Of a DNA stretch of 64,000 nucleotides, positions 34,842 to 43,588 are shown one piece after another. This DNA is from CAKZQX01 sp034436755 (lineage in GTDB: Bacteria; Chloroflexota; Chloroflexia; Chloroflexales; Chloroflexaceae). The notes beneath the pieces are model-generated. The model did no database searches. It saw only the letters and a list, made by a program, of their open reading frames with translations, and was not told the DNA's origin. The position numbers were made by a program, and so were the translations under genes. Location: positions 42,261 to 106,260 of the forward strand of contig DAOTVB010000030.1 of NCBI GenBank assembly GCA_034436755.1, read 5' to 3'. The first letter of the stretch is position 1. Each line of letters starts with the position of its first letter.

Positions 34842-35822
34842 ATGGCAATAAAATCGAAATCTGTGGTTATTCCTCGCCGGAATGCGATTGAACTCCGGGA
34901 TGTGATGGTGGCGGAGCCCAAGGCCGGGGAAATCCTGATACGGACGGCGTTTACCTCGATCAGCGCCGGCACCGAGCGGATGCTGCTTGATGGGCGGATG
35001 CCCCACCCGGCGCTCTCGTTTCCGGTGGTTCCCGGTTATGAGACGGTCGGCCAGGTTGTGCGGGTGGGCAAGGATGTTGCCCCGGAGATGGTCGGTGAGT
35101 GGGTCTATGTCGGCGGTGCGCGCTGTTTCAAGGGCGTTAACCCGGCCTGGGGTGGGCAGAGCCAGTATATCACGACCCAGGCTGAGCGGGTGGTGACGCT
35201 CAATGGTGTTTCACCGGAGGTTGGCGTCATTCTGGCGCTGGGTGCTACCGCGCTGCATGGCATCAATGTGGCGCAGGTGCGCCGCAATGACCGCGTGCTG
35301 GTGCTGGGGCAGGGCATTGTCGGCCAACTGGCCGCACGTCTGGCAAGCCGGGCCGGCGCGTCCCATGTGGCCGTGGCTGACCGGGTCGGGGTGCGACTGG
35401 CGGCTTCGCAGGCGGATCAGGTGATCGATGTGAGTAAGGACTCGCCGGAGGAAGCCCTCGGCGGTGAGCGGGTCAACCTGATTATTGAGGCGACCGGCTC
35501 GATGGGAGCGTTGAGCAGTGCTCTGCCGCTGCTGGCCGATCATGGGCGGGTGCTGCTGCTGGGGTACTATGAGCATATCGATGTTCCCTACGCGCCGATA
35601 TTTATGCGCGAGGCGCAGATCCTGGCGGCGCGCGAGTGGGAGTTTGGTCCCGATGGTGAGTTGCCCCGCACGCGCGATCTGCTGGCGAGTGGTGAACTGA
35701 ATGTCAACGGGTTGTTGACCCATCGCGTGCCGCTTGAACGTATCCAGGCCGCCTACCGGCTGGCCCTGGAAGATCCCTCCTGCCTTAAGGTGCTGGTCGA
35801 GTGGCCGCAGGAGGATGCGTAA
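34842..35822 (+). CDS. bchC: 3-hydroxyethyl bacteriochlorophyllide a dehydrogenase
   Basis: 326 residues of a medium-chain dehydrogenase-like protein that oxidises the C3 1-hydroxyethyl group to acetyl, the step after BchF and BchX/Y/Z. Family features are TSISAGTERMLLDGRMPHPALSFPVVPGYETVG in the N-terminal catalytic domain and a Rossmann fold with VLVLGQGIVGQLAARLASRAGA (about 148-170). Late motifs are GYYEHIDVPYAPIFMREAQI and a closing ALEDPSCLKVLVEW. As in other BchC, no zinc-site cysteine pattern is obvious. It is followed by bchX after 77 bp. Confidence 0.93.
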   Translation: MAIKSKSVVIPRRNAIELRDVMVAEPKAGEILIRTAFTSISAGTERMLLDGRMPHPALSFPVVPGYETVGQVVRVGKDVAPEMVGEWVYVGGARCFKGVNPAWGGQSQYITTQAERVVTLNGVSPEVGVILALGATALHGINVAQVRRNDRVLVLGQGIVGQLAARLASRAGASHVAVADRVGVRLAASQADQVIDVSKDSPEEALGGERVNLIIEATGSMGALSSALPLLADHGRVLLLGYYEHIDVPYAPIFMREAQILAAREWEFGPDGELPRTRDLLASGELNVNGLLTHRVPLERIQAAYRLALEDPSCLKVLVEWPQEDA

Positions 35823-35899
35823 CCTGTGATTACGTTGCGTGGTATGCCCCAATCACGGTTCACTCCGGATCGGTCACGCAATGTGGAAGGAGCCCGTCA

Positions 35900-37126
35900 A
35901 TGCCTGCACGCGTCAAATCGTCCAGTTCGATCCATGCCCGGATGCTGGCGGTCTATGGCAAGGGTGGAATGGGTAAGTCGTTTTTTACGACCAATCTGGT
36001 CAGCAAACTGGCTCTGCTGGACAACCGGGTGCTGCAACTGGGATGCGATCCCAAACACGATAGTTGTAACGCGCTGTTTGGCGGGGTGAGCCTGCCAACG
36101 CTGGGTGATACCTGGCGTGAGTTTAAGGAGGCGGGGCGCGAGGAGGAATTGCAGTCCCACCATGTGATCTTCAAAACGCCGATTATGCAGGGCGCGGCGA
36201 CGGTCTACGGCTGCGAGATTGGTGGGCCGGAGGTCGGGCGCGGTTGTGGCGGGCGCGGCATTACCTTTGGTTTTGATCTGCTGGAGAAGTTCGGCCTGAG
36301 CCAGTGGGCGCTCGACTATGTGGTGATGGATTTCCTGGGCGATGTGGTGTGTGGCGGTTTTGCCACGCCGCTGGCGCGTTCCCTGGCCGAAGAGGTGATT
36401 ATCCTGTGTGGCAATGATCGCCAGAGCCTCTACGCGGCGAACAATATTGCCCGTGCCGCCAAATATTTTGCCGACATGGGTGGGAGTACCCGCCTGCTAG
36501 GGTTGGTGATCAACCGGGATGACGGCAGCGGTGTGGCCGAGCATTTTGCAGCGCAGGTTGGTCTGCCGGTGCTGCTCAAGATCCCGCAGAGCCGCCAGAT
36601 CCGCGAGATGGCCGATGCCTGCCAGTTGGCGCTGGTCGATAGCGAATTTGATGCGCTGTTTACCGGCCTGGCGCAGCAGATTATGGCCCGCACTACTCCG
36701 CCGGTGACGATGGAGCAGGTGACACCACTCGACTACAACGATTTCCTGGCGGTCTTTGGCGCTGCCGAGCCGGATATTGTCCCTGATGGCGCATCGGCTG
36801 CCGAGTTGTTCGGCAGCATGACGGATGTCAGGCCATTGCCGGTTATCGGCCTGGAAGCCGCGCCGGTGGGCAATCAGTCGGATATGGACCCGCCGACGCA
36901 GCATGTCGTCACGCGCCTGCTGCAGGAGTTGGGCATGTATGTCACCGAGGCCAACCGCGATCCCAAGAAGGGCCTGGTCCTGACGATTGACGGCAATACC
37001 ACGATCTGTTTTGGCAGCGATCAGGAAATGGATAGCAAGATCGCAATCCTGGCGGCGCTGCAGAAGAGTGGCGAGGCGTACCGCTATGTGGATCTGCGCC
37101 GGCCGGCGTCACCGCTCTACCGCTGA
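35900..37126 (+). CDS. bchX: Chlorophyllide a reductase iron protein BchX with unusual C-terminal extension
   Basis: 408 residues from the ATG at 35900, which has AAGGAG seven bases upstream. The nitrogenase-Fe-protein-like core spans about 13-285: P-loop YGKGGMGKS (about 19-27), CDPKHDS, then cluster-ligand regions GPEVGRGCGGRG and GDVVCGGFATP. It donates electrons to BchY/BchZ (not in the window) for C7-C8 reduction of chlorophyllide. The residues from about 300 on are beyond what the core needs. The last 60 (KKGLVLTIDGNTTICFGSD, SKIAILAALQKSG, YRYVDLRRPASPLYR) resemble the C-terminal strand-helix-strand of FtsQ/DivIB. BchX identity is secure; the tail is inference. Confidence 0.92.
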   Translation: MPARVKSSSSIHARMLAVYGKGGMGKSFFTTNLVSKLALLDNRVLQLGCDPKHDSCNALFGGVSLPTLGDTWREFKEAGREEELQSHHVIFKTPIMQGAATVYGCEIGGPEVGRGCGGRGITFGFDLLEKFGLSQWALDYVVMDFLGDVVCGGFATPLARSLAEEVIILCGNDRQSLYAANNIARAAKYFADMGGSTRLLGLVINRDDGSGVAEHFAAQVGLPVLLKIPQSRQIREMADACQLALVDSEFDALFTGLAQQIMARTTPPVTMEQVTPLDYNDFLAVFGAAEPDIVPDGASAAELFGSMTDVRPLPVIGLEAAPVGNQSDMDPPTQHVVTRLLQELGMYVTEANRDPKKGLVLTIDGNTTICFGSDQEMDSKIAILAALQKSGEAYRYVDLRRPASPLYR

Positions 37127-37483
37127 TCTGCCGATAAATGACCGGCAAAAGTGCTTGATCAGGTCTTTTTGCGTGTGAGTCAACACCGTTGTCACCTCAT
37201 TTTTGTCTGCGAACATGAAAAAACAACCGATGTTCAGCCGATGTGCCGGCAGTTGTTATGTCGGGGTGTCGCGGTGTAGCTCATCAGAAAGCGGTATCTG
37301 TGTCGGGATGCACGGGAAATCCGGACAGTCTGGTAGAAATGTGCCGTCTGTTGCTGCACAACTACTTGCACTATGTGGTAGAATATATATGTACAATGTT
37401 TTCATGTAATGTCACATAGTGACGTAGGGTCGTTGGGCCGTCCTACGCTGCTCAGGTGTAGGTAACAGGACAGGAGAAAGCTT
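37127..37483. other. Leader region before the 62-residue membrane gene
   Basis: 357 bp without another gene. It is AT-richer than its flanks around 37360-37410 (TTGCAC at 37366 and several TATA-like words near 37379-37397), so a separate promoter for the small gene is plausible, but no single well-spaced pair stands out. Confidence 0.35.
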
Positions 37484-37672
37484 ATGGATTCCCCAATGAT
37501 TGGTCCATTCTCGCCGCTCATCGTCTGCTGGACATCGCTGCTGGTTACGGTTATCGGTCTGGTGGTCGCCTTCTTCTTTACCAACATCACCGCATTTGCC
37601 CGGCGTCTGCGTGATGGCGGGAAGAAACCTACCGCCGGTGCTCCGGCCGAGAGTGGGGAGTCGGGTAGTTAG
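37484..37672 (+). CDS. 62-residue single-helix membrane peptide within the bch block
   Basis: A good ribosome site (AGGAG, seven bases ahead) precedes the ATG. The peptide has a short N-terminus, one membrane helix at about 12-33 (LIVCWTSLLVTVIGLVVAFFF), a basic patch ARRLRDGGKK and a polar Ala/Ser/Gly tail, giving an N-out, C-in prediction. No homologue is recognised. Its size and topology resemble small subunits of photosynthetic complexes, but there is no conserved His in the helix to bind a pigment. A hairpin with T run follows at 37721. It lies between bchX and bchI, so a role in pigment synthesis or assembly is suggested by position only. Confidence 0.65.
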   Translation: MDSPMIGPFSPLIVCWTSLLVTVIGLVVAFFFTNITAFARRLRDGGKKPTAGAPAESGESGS

Positions 37673-37720
37673 GGTTGGTGGGTCGCTCCACCAGTTGTTC
37701 GTACACTGTTCGCAAGCGGA

Positions 37721-37765
37721 CCTCAGCGCACCTCGCCCCGAGCTGCGGGCGCTGAGGTTGTTTTG
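37721..37765 (+). terminator. Terminator after the 62-residue gene
   Basis: CCTCAGCGC (37721-37729) pairs with GCGCTGAGG (37749-37757), with an inner CTCG/CGAG stem, followed by TTGTTTTG. This would separate the small gene from bchI. Confidence 0.7.
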
Positions 37766-37945
37766 TGCCCGCGAACCGGCACTGGACTGTTTGTTCTTTC
37801 TCAGATATTACGGTATAGTGGCAGAATACAGCATACCTGCAATCAAATCGAGAGGGTTACGCCTGTTGTCCGCAGGATGTTCCACGACTCGGTCGGTCCT
37901 GTGATAGCATACGGAATGTGGAAGTTACGAAGTACGAGATAAGCA

Positions 37946-39073
37946 ATGACTGATCTTATAACTCAATCTGCTGAAACCGCTCCCGCTGCCCCGGCGAACG
38001 GACGGGAAACCGCGCCGCCGCCCTATCCCTTTACCGCCATCGTCGGGCAGGCGGATTTGAAGATGGCGCTTCTGCTCTGCGTGATCGACCCCAGCATTGG
38101 TGGCGTGATGGTAATGGGCCACCGCGGAACGGCCAAATCGACGGCGGTACGCGCACTGGCGGCGATGCTACCCCCGATCAAAGCCGTCTCCAACTGTCCC
38201 TACGGCTGTGCGCCGGAGCGCCCCGCCGGTCTGTGTGACCGCTGTACCCGCAGCAGTAAACGCAAATCTGCCGAGAGTGAACCCGACGCGCCGACGCGCC
38301 TGCGGGCAACCACAACGCCGGTGCCGGTGGTCGATCTGCCACTGGGCGCGACGGAGGATCGGGTCTGCGGCACGCTCGATATTGAGCGCGCGCTGACACA
38401 GGGCGTGCAGGCGTTTGCACCGGGACTGCTGGCCCGCGCCAACCGCGGTTTTCTTTATATTGATGAAGTTAACCTGCTGGAGGATCATCTGGTCGATGTG
38501 CTGCTGGATGTGGCTGCCAGTGGCGTGAATGTTGTTGAGCGCGAAGGTATCAGCATTCGCCACCCGGCGCGCTTTGTGCTGGTCGGCAGCGGCAACCCGG
38601 AAGAGGGCGATCTGCGGCCGCAGTTGCTTGATCGCTTTGGTCTGCATGCCCGGATCGTCACCATCACCGATGTTGATGAGCGGGTCGAGATTGTCAAGCG
38701 CCGGCGTGCCTTTGACAATGATCCGCACGCCTTTGCGGATGCCTGGGAGAAGGAGCAGGCCCGCCTGCAGCGCAAGATCAAGTCGGCCCAGAAGCGCCTG
38801 CCCGAAGTGGAACTGCCCGACCCGGTGCTGCACAAGATTGCCGAACTCTGCGTCAACCTGGAGGTTGATGGGCATCGCGGCGAGTTGACCATCAGCCGGG
38901 CGGCCACGGCCCTGACTGCTTTTGAGGGGCATAAGGCCGTCGGTGAGGACGAAGTGCGGCGCGTGGCGCTCCTGGCGCTGCGTCATCGCCTGCGCAAAGA
39001 CCCGCTGGAGACCCAGGACGACGAAGCGAAGATTGAGCGGGCTCTGAACGAAGTGTTAGGGCAGGCCGGGTAA
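37946..39073 (+). CDS. bchI: Magnesium chelatase AAA+ subunit BchI
   Basis: 375 residues. Starting PPPYPFTAIVGQADLKMALLLCVIDPSIGGVMVMGHRGTAKST, it has Walker A near 53-60, Walker B FLYIDEVNLLEDHLVDVLLD and the sensor region RFVLVGSGNPEEGDLRPQLLDRF. A four-cysteine insert at 76-95 (CPYGCAPERPAGLCDRC) is seen in many BchI. BchI hexamers use ATP with BchD to drive magnesium insertion into protoporphyrin IX by BchH. bchD follows after 245 bp; bchH is not in the window. Confidence 0.95.
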   Translation: MTDLITQSAETAPAAPANGRETAPPPYPFTAIVGQADLKMALLLCVIDPSIGGVMVMGHRGTAKSTAVRALAAMLPPIKAVSNCPYGCAPERPAGLCDRCTRSSKRKSAESEPDAPTRLRATTTPVPVVDLPLGATEDRVCGTLDIERALTQGVQAFAPGLLARANRGFLYIDEVNLLEDHLVDVLLDVAASGVNVVEREGISIRHPARFVLVGSGNPEEGDLRPQLLDRFGLHARIVTITDVDERVEIVKRRRAFDNDPHAFADAWEKEQARLQRKIKSAQKRLPEVELPDPVLHKIAELCVNLEVDGHRGELTISRAATALTAFEGHKAVGEDEVRRVALLALRHRLRKDPLETQDDEAKIERALNEVLGQAG

Positions 39074-39118
39074 ATCATAGCGCTCAAAGGCGGATTTCTT
39101 ATGGTAGGGACGCGCTTC

Positions 39119-39290
39119 TGCACTTTGAACATGAAATCCGGACATCAATAATCTGGAGTCCCGGCTTCAGCCGGATCAGGTGTTCCCGGTAGTATGCGGC
39201 TGCCCCGGCAGATATCCAACCGGCTGAAGCCGGGACTCCCAGACATTCATATCTGGACTAATTTCTCAAAGTTCAGCAGCGCGTCCGTAT
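39119..39290. repeat. Palindromic repeat family B unit between bchI and bchD
   Basis: GGAGTCCCGGCTTCAGCCGG, then TGTTCCCGGTAGTATGCGGCTGCCCCGGCAG, then CAACCGGCTGAAGCCGGGAC and TTTCTCAAAGTTCA: one unit of the family that is tandem at 59478. Confidence 0.75.
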
Positions 39291-39318
39291 ACAGTTCTGA
39301 TATAGTTGACATAAATCT

Positions 39319-41322
39319 ATGAGTATCGAACGAACGCTTCCGTTTTCGGCGCTGGTGGGGATGGATGCAGCCCGGCAGGCGCTGCTGCTGCTGGCGGTCG
39401 ATCCGGCCCTGGGTGGAGTGGTGCTGGCGGCGGGCGTCGGCACCGGCAAGAGCAGCCTGATGCGCAGCTTTGCGCACCTGCTGACGACCGGCACCAACCC
39501 GGCGCTGATGGTTAATGATCTGCAAGACCGGGATGATCCGGATGATCCGGCGGAACTTTCGACCCGGTCCATCTTTGTTGAGTTGCCGGTTGGCGTTACC
39601 GAAGATCGGCTGCTGGGTGGGTTGGACCTGGAGGGCACCCTGGCAACCGGAACACGCGTCCACCGTAGTGGCCTGCTGGCGCGCGCGCATGGTGGTCTGC
39701 TCTACGCCGACGGCGTCAACCTCCTGGAAGATAGCACCATCAACCATATCCTGGCGGCGCTTGACAGCGGTGTTGTGCGGGTTGAGCGCGACGGGTTGAG
39801 TGTGATCGAACCGGCCCGGTTTGCATTCCTGGCAACCTATGACCCGGCGGAGGGACCACCCCGGCGGCATCTGCTGGACCGGGTGGGCCTGATTGTAGCT
39901 CCGCTGACCCGCTCCCCCGCCCCCGAACGCGCCGAGGTGGTACGGCGCAATCTGCTGTTGACTCACAACGGTGAGTCGCTTTCCTCAGATCGACTGGAGC
40001 AGTGGACCGAGGAGGAGCAGGTGCTCTGGGCGCTGGTGATGGCTGCGCGCGAACTGCTGCCCACCATCCAGATCAGTGATGCACAGGTCGAGCAACTGGC
40101 GGGTACCGCGCTAATGCTGGGGGTTGAGGGCCACCGCGCCGACATTTTTGCCACCCGTGCAGCACTGGCATCGGCAGCATTGGCCGGGCGCGACGCAGTC
40201 GCCGACGAGGATATGGAGCGTGCCATTCGCTATGTGCTGCTGCCCCGTGCCACCCGTACACCTCAGTTTGAGCCGGAACAGCCGGATGCCCCGGAGCCGC
40301 CCCCACCGGAACCGGAGCAGCCACCGGAGCAACCGGAACAGCGCGAAGATCAGAATGAACAGGACGAAGAGGAGCCGGAGCAGCCGCCGGAGCAGTCCCA
40401 GGAACTCCAGGCGATTGAAGATCTGGTGCTCTCAGCGTTAGAGTCCGAGATCCCGCCGGATGTGCTGGAGACGCCCTTTACCATTCGGCGGCGCGGGCGC
40501 AGCGGCTCGCGGGGCACTACCGCCGGACAGCGCGGGCGGCATATTCGCTCGGTGCCCGGCATGCCTGGCGAGGGTCGGCTGGATGTTATCGCCACCCTGC
40601 GTGCTGCCGCGCCCTGGCAGCAGGTGCGCCAGAAGACGAAGGGCAAAGGCAAGCGCACCGGGACGCGGAAAGGCAAACCGCCGATCGCGTTGCGGGCGGA
40701 TGATCTGCATGTCAAACGCTTCCGTAGCAAGGCCGGAACGCTCTTCTGCTTCCTGGTTGATGCCAGCGGCTCGATGGCGCTGCACCGGATGCGTCAGGCG
40801 AAGGGTGCGGTCAATGCGCTGTTGCAGCAGGCCTATGTGCATCGGGATCAGGTAGCGCTGCTGGCCTTTCGGGGGGAGCGCGCCGATGTGCTGATGCCGC
40901 CCTCACAGAGCGTGGAACTGGCAAAGCGGGCGCTTGATGTGCTGCCCACCGGCGGCGGAACGCCCCTGGCGGCGGCGCTGCTGGGCGCGTTTCAGATGGC
41001 CGAACAGGCGCGCAGCCGGGGCATCCATCAGACGACGCTGGTGTTGATTACCGATGGGCGGCCCAATGTGCCGCTCAACTTTGATCCGCAGCAGGCCAAG
41101 CAGGAGCGGCTGGCTCAGGCGCGTGAGGAGGTCGAACGGCTCTCCGGTCGCTTGCGGGCAGCGGGGATCGGCGCGGTGGTTATCGACACACAGCGCAGCT
41201 TTGTCTCGCGGGGCGAGGCGCAGCAACTGGCAACCTGGCTCGGTGGGCGCTATGTCTATCTGCCACAGGGCCGGGGCGAAGAGATTGCGCAGGCGGTGCT
41301 GGACGCGAGTGGAGATAGGTAG
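39319..41322 (+). CDS. bchD: Magnesium chelatase subunit BchD
   Basis: 667 residues. Residues 1-310 are an AAA+ module (GVGTGKSSLMRS, YADGVNLLEDSTINHILAAL, LDRVGLIV); the Walker A GVGTGKS is intact, though BchD-type ATPases are usually inactive. Residues about 315-370 are a Pro/Glu/Gln-rich acidic linker, then a basic stretch. The C-terminal integrin-I (vWA) domain has the MIDAS motif LVDASGSMA (about 479-487), TGGGTPLAAALL and LITDGRPNVPL. BchD platforms BchI and contacts the H subunit. The length and domain order are normal. Confidence 0.95.
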   Translation: MSIERTLPFSALVGMDAARQALLLLAVDPALGGVVLAAGVGTGKSSLMRSFAHLLTTGTNPALMVNDLQDRDDPDDPAELSTRSIFVELPVGVTEDRLLGGLDLEGTLATGTRVHRSGLLARAHGGLLYADGVNLLEDSTINHILAALDSGVVRVERDGLSVIEPARFAFLATYDPAEGPPRRHLLDRVGLIVAPLTRSPAPERAEVVRRNLLLTHNGESLSSDRLEQWTEEEQVLWALVMAARELLPTIQISDAQVEQLAGTALMLGVEGHRADIFATRAALASAALAGRDAVADEDMERAIRYVLLPRATRTPQFEPEQPDAPEPPPPEPEQPPEQPEQREDQNEQDEEEPEQPPEQSQELQAIEDLVLSALESEIPPDVLETPFTIRRRGRSGSRGTTAGQRGRHIRSVPGMPGEGRLDVIATLRAAAPWQQVRQKTKGKGKRTGTRKGKPPIALRADDLHVKRFRSKAGTLFCFLVDASGSMALHRMRQAKGAVNALLQQAYVHRDQVALLAFRGERADVLMPPSQSVELAKRALDVLPTGGGTPLAAALLGAFQMAEQARSRGIHQTTLVLITDGRPNVPLNFDPQQAKQERLAQAREEVERLSGRLRAAGIGAVVIDTQRSFVSRGEAQQLATWLGGRYVYLPQGRGEEIAQAVLDASGDR

Positions 41323-41335
41323 GGATATGAAATGA

Positions 41336-41425
41336 CCGGGAGTTCTGGCTTTAGCCGGTGAATGCCTGCCGGGGCAACCGCATACTGCCACGCAAGCCCG
41401 GACTGGCTGAAGCCGGGACTCCTGA
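41336..41425. repeat. Palindromic repeat family B fragment
   Basis: CTGGCTTTAGCCGGTGAATGCCTGCCGGGGCAACCGC followed by GACTGGCTGAAGCCGGGACTCC. A GCGGACGCGCAGAAGCGTG palindrome follows at about 41463. The remaining gap to 41626 shows no gene. Confidence 0.65.
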
Positions 41426-41626
41426 AACAATGTCTAAATTCAAAATTCAAAGGTCATAATGGGCGGCGGACGCGCAGAAGCGTGTCCCTACCGGACGAGG
41501 CGCTGATCCACCATAGTGCGATTGCGCCTCGTTTTGTTGTGTCCGATAGTATCGAGTGATCGGGGGCGAATCTGTTCTGGTTGCCGATTGTCATCCAGCA
41601 TTCACCAATTCCTGCCTGATTATGTC

Positions 41627-41654
41627 TTGTTTCTGTAAAAAACAGGTGTATAAT
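41627..41654 (+). promoter_or_regulatory. Promoter of the PASTA-domain gene
   Basis: TTGTTT (41627-41632), 16 bases, TATAAT (41649-41654) with a TG two bases before the -10. The start codon is 87 bases further on. Confidence 0.55.
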
Positions 41655-41740
41655 CAGGAGGGCTCCGTCCGCGTTCGACACTGCGGTGCGAACGCACCAG
41701 CCACACTGTATGTGGTCGGGATATTCAGGGAAGGAATGCG

Positions 41741-43234
41741 ATGGTCCGCTCATGGTGGAAAGCCGTTCGCGCCAGGAAACCAGGTGCCGCGCGTCCGCAA
41801 CGGTGGACGCAGCATATGCGACATCCGAACTGGGGGGCGTCGCTCCTGCTGCTGGTGATCCTGGGGGTAAGTATGGAACGTATGGGGCTGAAGGTAGAGA
41901 CGCGCACTGCGCCGGTTGCTGTTACCGCTACTCCCGCAGTGGTTGCCCAGGCTGCTGCGGTTGCGCCGGCACCGCGGCTGGGACTGCGCCCGGTTATCTC
42001 CGCCACTGCCACCGTTACGACTACTGCCACCAGCGGAATATTGCTCCCACCGATAGCTGAATCCGCCATTGCTGTATCGATCAATCGCCGTGCGTTCACC
42101 AGAACCGGAACAGTAGCGCCTTCCCCAGAGGGGAGTGCTACCACGACGCCAACCGTAACGCCAACCGCGCTTGATCTGGGGTTGCCGCCCCCCGAAGAGT
42201 GGACCGATGTGCGCGGCAAGCCTTCCCTGAGTGCCGAAAAAGTTGATGCGATCCTGGTCTCGTATGGCTCACCCGCTACCGGCAGCGGCCCGGCCTGGGT
42301 AACCCACAGCGAACGTTATGGGATTGATAACGCGGTGGCGCTGGCCTTCTTTATCCACGAAAGTTCGGCGGGCACCAATCCCCGGTGGTCGGGTATCAAG
42401 CCGGATGGCTCAACCACGCGCAATGTCGGCAATATCGAGTGTGCGGGGTATCACCGCTGCTTTGGTCGCTGGCGTGACTACGAAACCTGGGATGAGGGTA
42501 TTGAGGACTGGTATCGGCTGATTGCCTTTGGCTATATTCAGCGGCGGGGTGTTACCACGGTTGAGGAGATTATCCCGATCTATGCCCCGGTGTTTGAGAA
42601 TGATGTGGAGTTGTACATTGCCACCGTGCTGCGGCGCATCGGCCAGTTTCGGAATGTGCCCATCGAACTCTGGCCGCCCATTCCGACGCGCCTGCCAACC
42701 GCCACGCCGACCGAAACGATAACCGCTACCCCGGAACCACCCGTGGCCGGTGCAAAGCTTATGCCTGACCTGGTAGGGATGGATCTGGATACAGCGCTGG
42801 CAACCCTGGAGCAACTGGGTATTGCTGTCGGTACGGTGGATATGCAGACCCGGGAGCGTATTCCGGAGATCTTTGATCAGGTTCCCCCGCGAACAATCAT
42901 TAGCACGCAGCCTCTGGTAGACGAGTGGGTGTTACCGGATGCCGGTGTGGTCCTGGGGGTCCGCGCACCGGAAGAGCCAGCCACTGCGCCGCCGGACGAA
43001 GAGCAGCCGATTGCGCCGCCAACCAGTGCGCCGACGTCCGTCAAGCCACCCGGCTGGAATGTCATGCCGCCAACCCCGACATCACCGGCAGCGCCACCGG
43101 AACCGGAGCCCGCGCCGCCGGCTACTCCGACGCTGCCGCCGGCAGCGCCACCGGAGGCTCCGTCCCGTCCAACATCGCCGCCGGCACCGGTTGAGCCGGT
43201 GCCGGATCTGCCCGATCCTGGCTGGGAAACGTAG
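41741..43234 (+). CDS. Membrane-anchored glucosaminidase-like protein with PASTA domain
   Basis: 497 residues. One membrane helix near 33-47 follows a basic N-terminus. A Thr/Ala/Pro-rich spacer runs to about 145. Residues 155-300 resemble lysozyme/endo-beta-N-acetylglucosaminidase-type domains (LSAEKVDAILVSYGSPATGSG, then THSERYGIDNAVALAFFIHESSAGTN with a candidate catalytic Glu, and YHRCFGRWRDYETWDEGIEDWYRL). A PASTA repeat follows at about 345-410 (MPDLVGMDLDTALATLEQLGIAV), a fold that binds peptidoglycan stem or beta-lactam-like ligands. The Pro-rich tail is low complexity. It is probably a cell-wall remodelling enzyme; it is not part of pigment synthesis. Confidence 0.8.
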   Translation: MVRSWWKAVRARKPGAARPQRWTQHMRHPNWGASLLLLVILGVSMERMGLKVETRTAPVAVTATPAVVAQAAAVAPAPRLGLRPVISATATVTTTATSGILLPPIAESAIAVSINRRAFTRTGTVAPSPEGSATTTPTVTPTALDLGLPPPEEWTDVRGKPSLSAEKVDAILVSYGSPATGSGPAWVTHSERYGIDNAVALAFFIHESSAGTNPRWSGIKPDGSTTRNVGNIECAGYHRCFGRWRDYETWDEGIEDWYRLIAFGYIQRRGVTTVEEIIPIYAPVFENDVELYIATVLRRIGQFRNVPIELWPPIPTRLPTATPTETITATPEPPVAGAKLMPDLVGMDLDTALATLEQLGIAVGTVDMQTRERIPEIFDQVPPRTIISTQPLVDEWVLPDAGVVLGVRAPEEPATAPPDEEQPIAPPTSAPTSVKPPGWNVMPPTPTSPAAPPEPEPAPPATPTLPPAAPPEAPSRPTSPPAPVEPVPDLPDPGWET

Positions 43235-43588
43235 ATTTTGATAATTTTGTATGCGTTTCCATGGCTTTTATGTCAGGAAAACAGTTGTATACAGCATTAA
43301 TTCTAGACGATGAATGTTATCGCTGTAATACTTTCCGCCGATTCTATGGTGTGAAAGGTGGAATATGACCTGGAGATAGCAGATTTTCATACTTTAGACT
43401 GACTTTTCTCTCCCCCTCCAGTCTGATCTGGCCTTGACGCACGCGTGTCGCAGGTACAGCCTCTGGTCCGATGCTGGTTAACACCTGAATTGTTACAATA
43501 TCAACCAGTATTCAACCATTGTCAGAAATATGTACAGGTATCGTAACTACACTGGTGTGACGATACAGATTGTGAGGGAACATTCGCA
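43235..43588. other. Upstream region of the ECF sigma gene
   Basis: 354 AT-rich bases without a gene. Weak promoter-like words (TTGTTACAATAT, TATTCAACC) occur near 43490-43520; none forms a convincing pair. A self-recognised sigma promoter could be here but was not identified. Confidence 0.35.
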
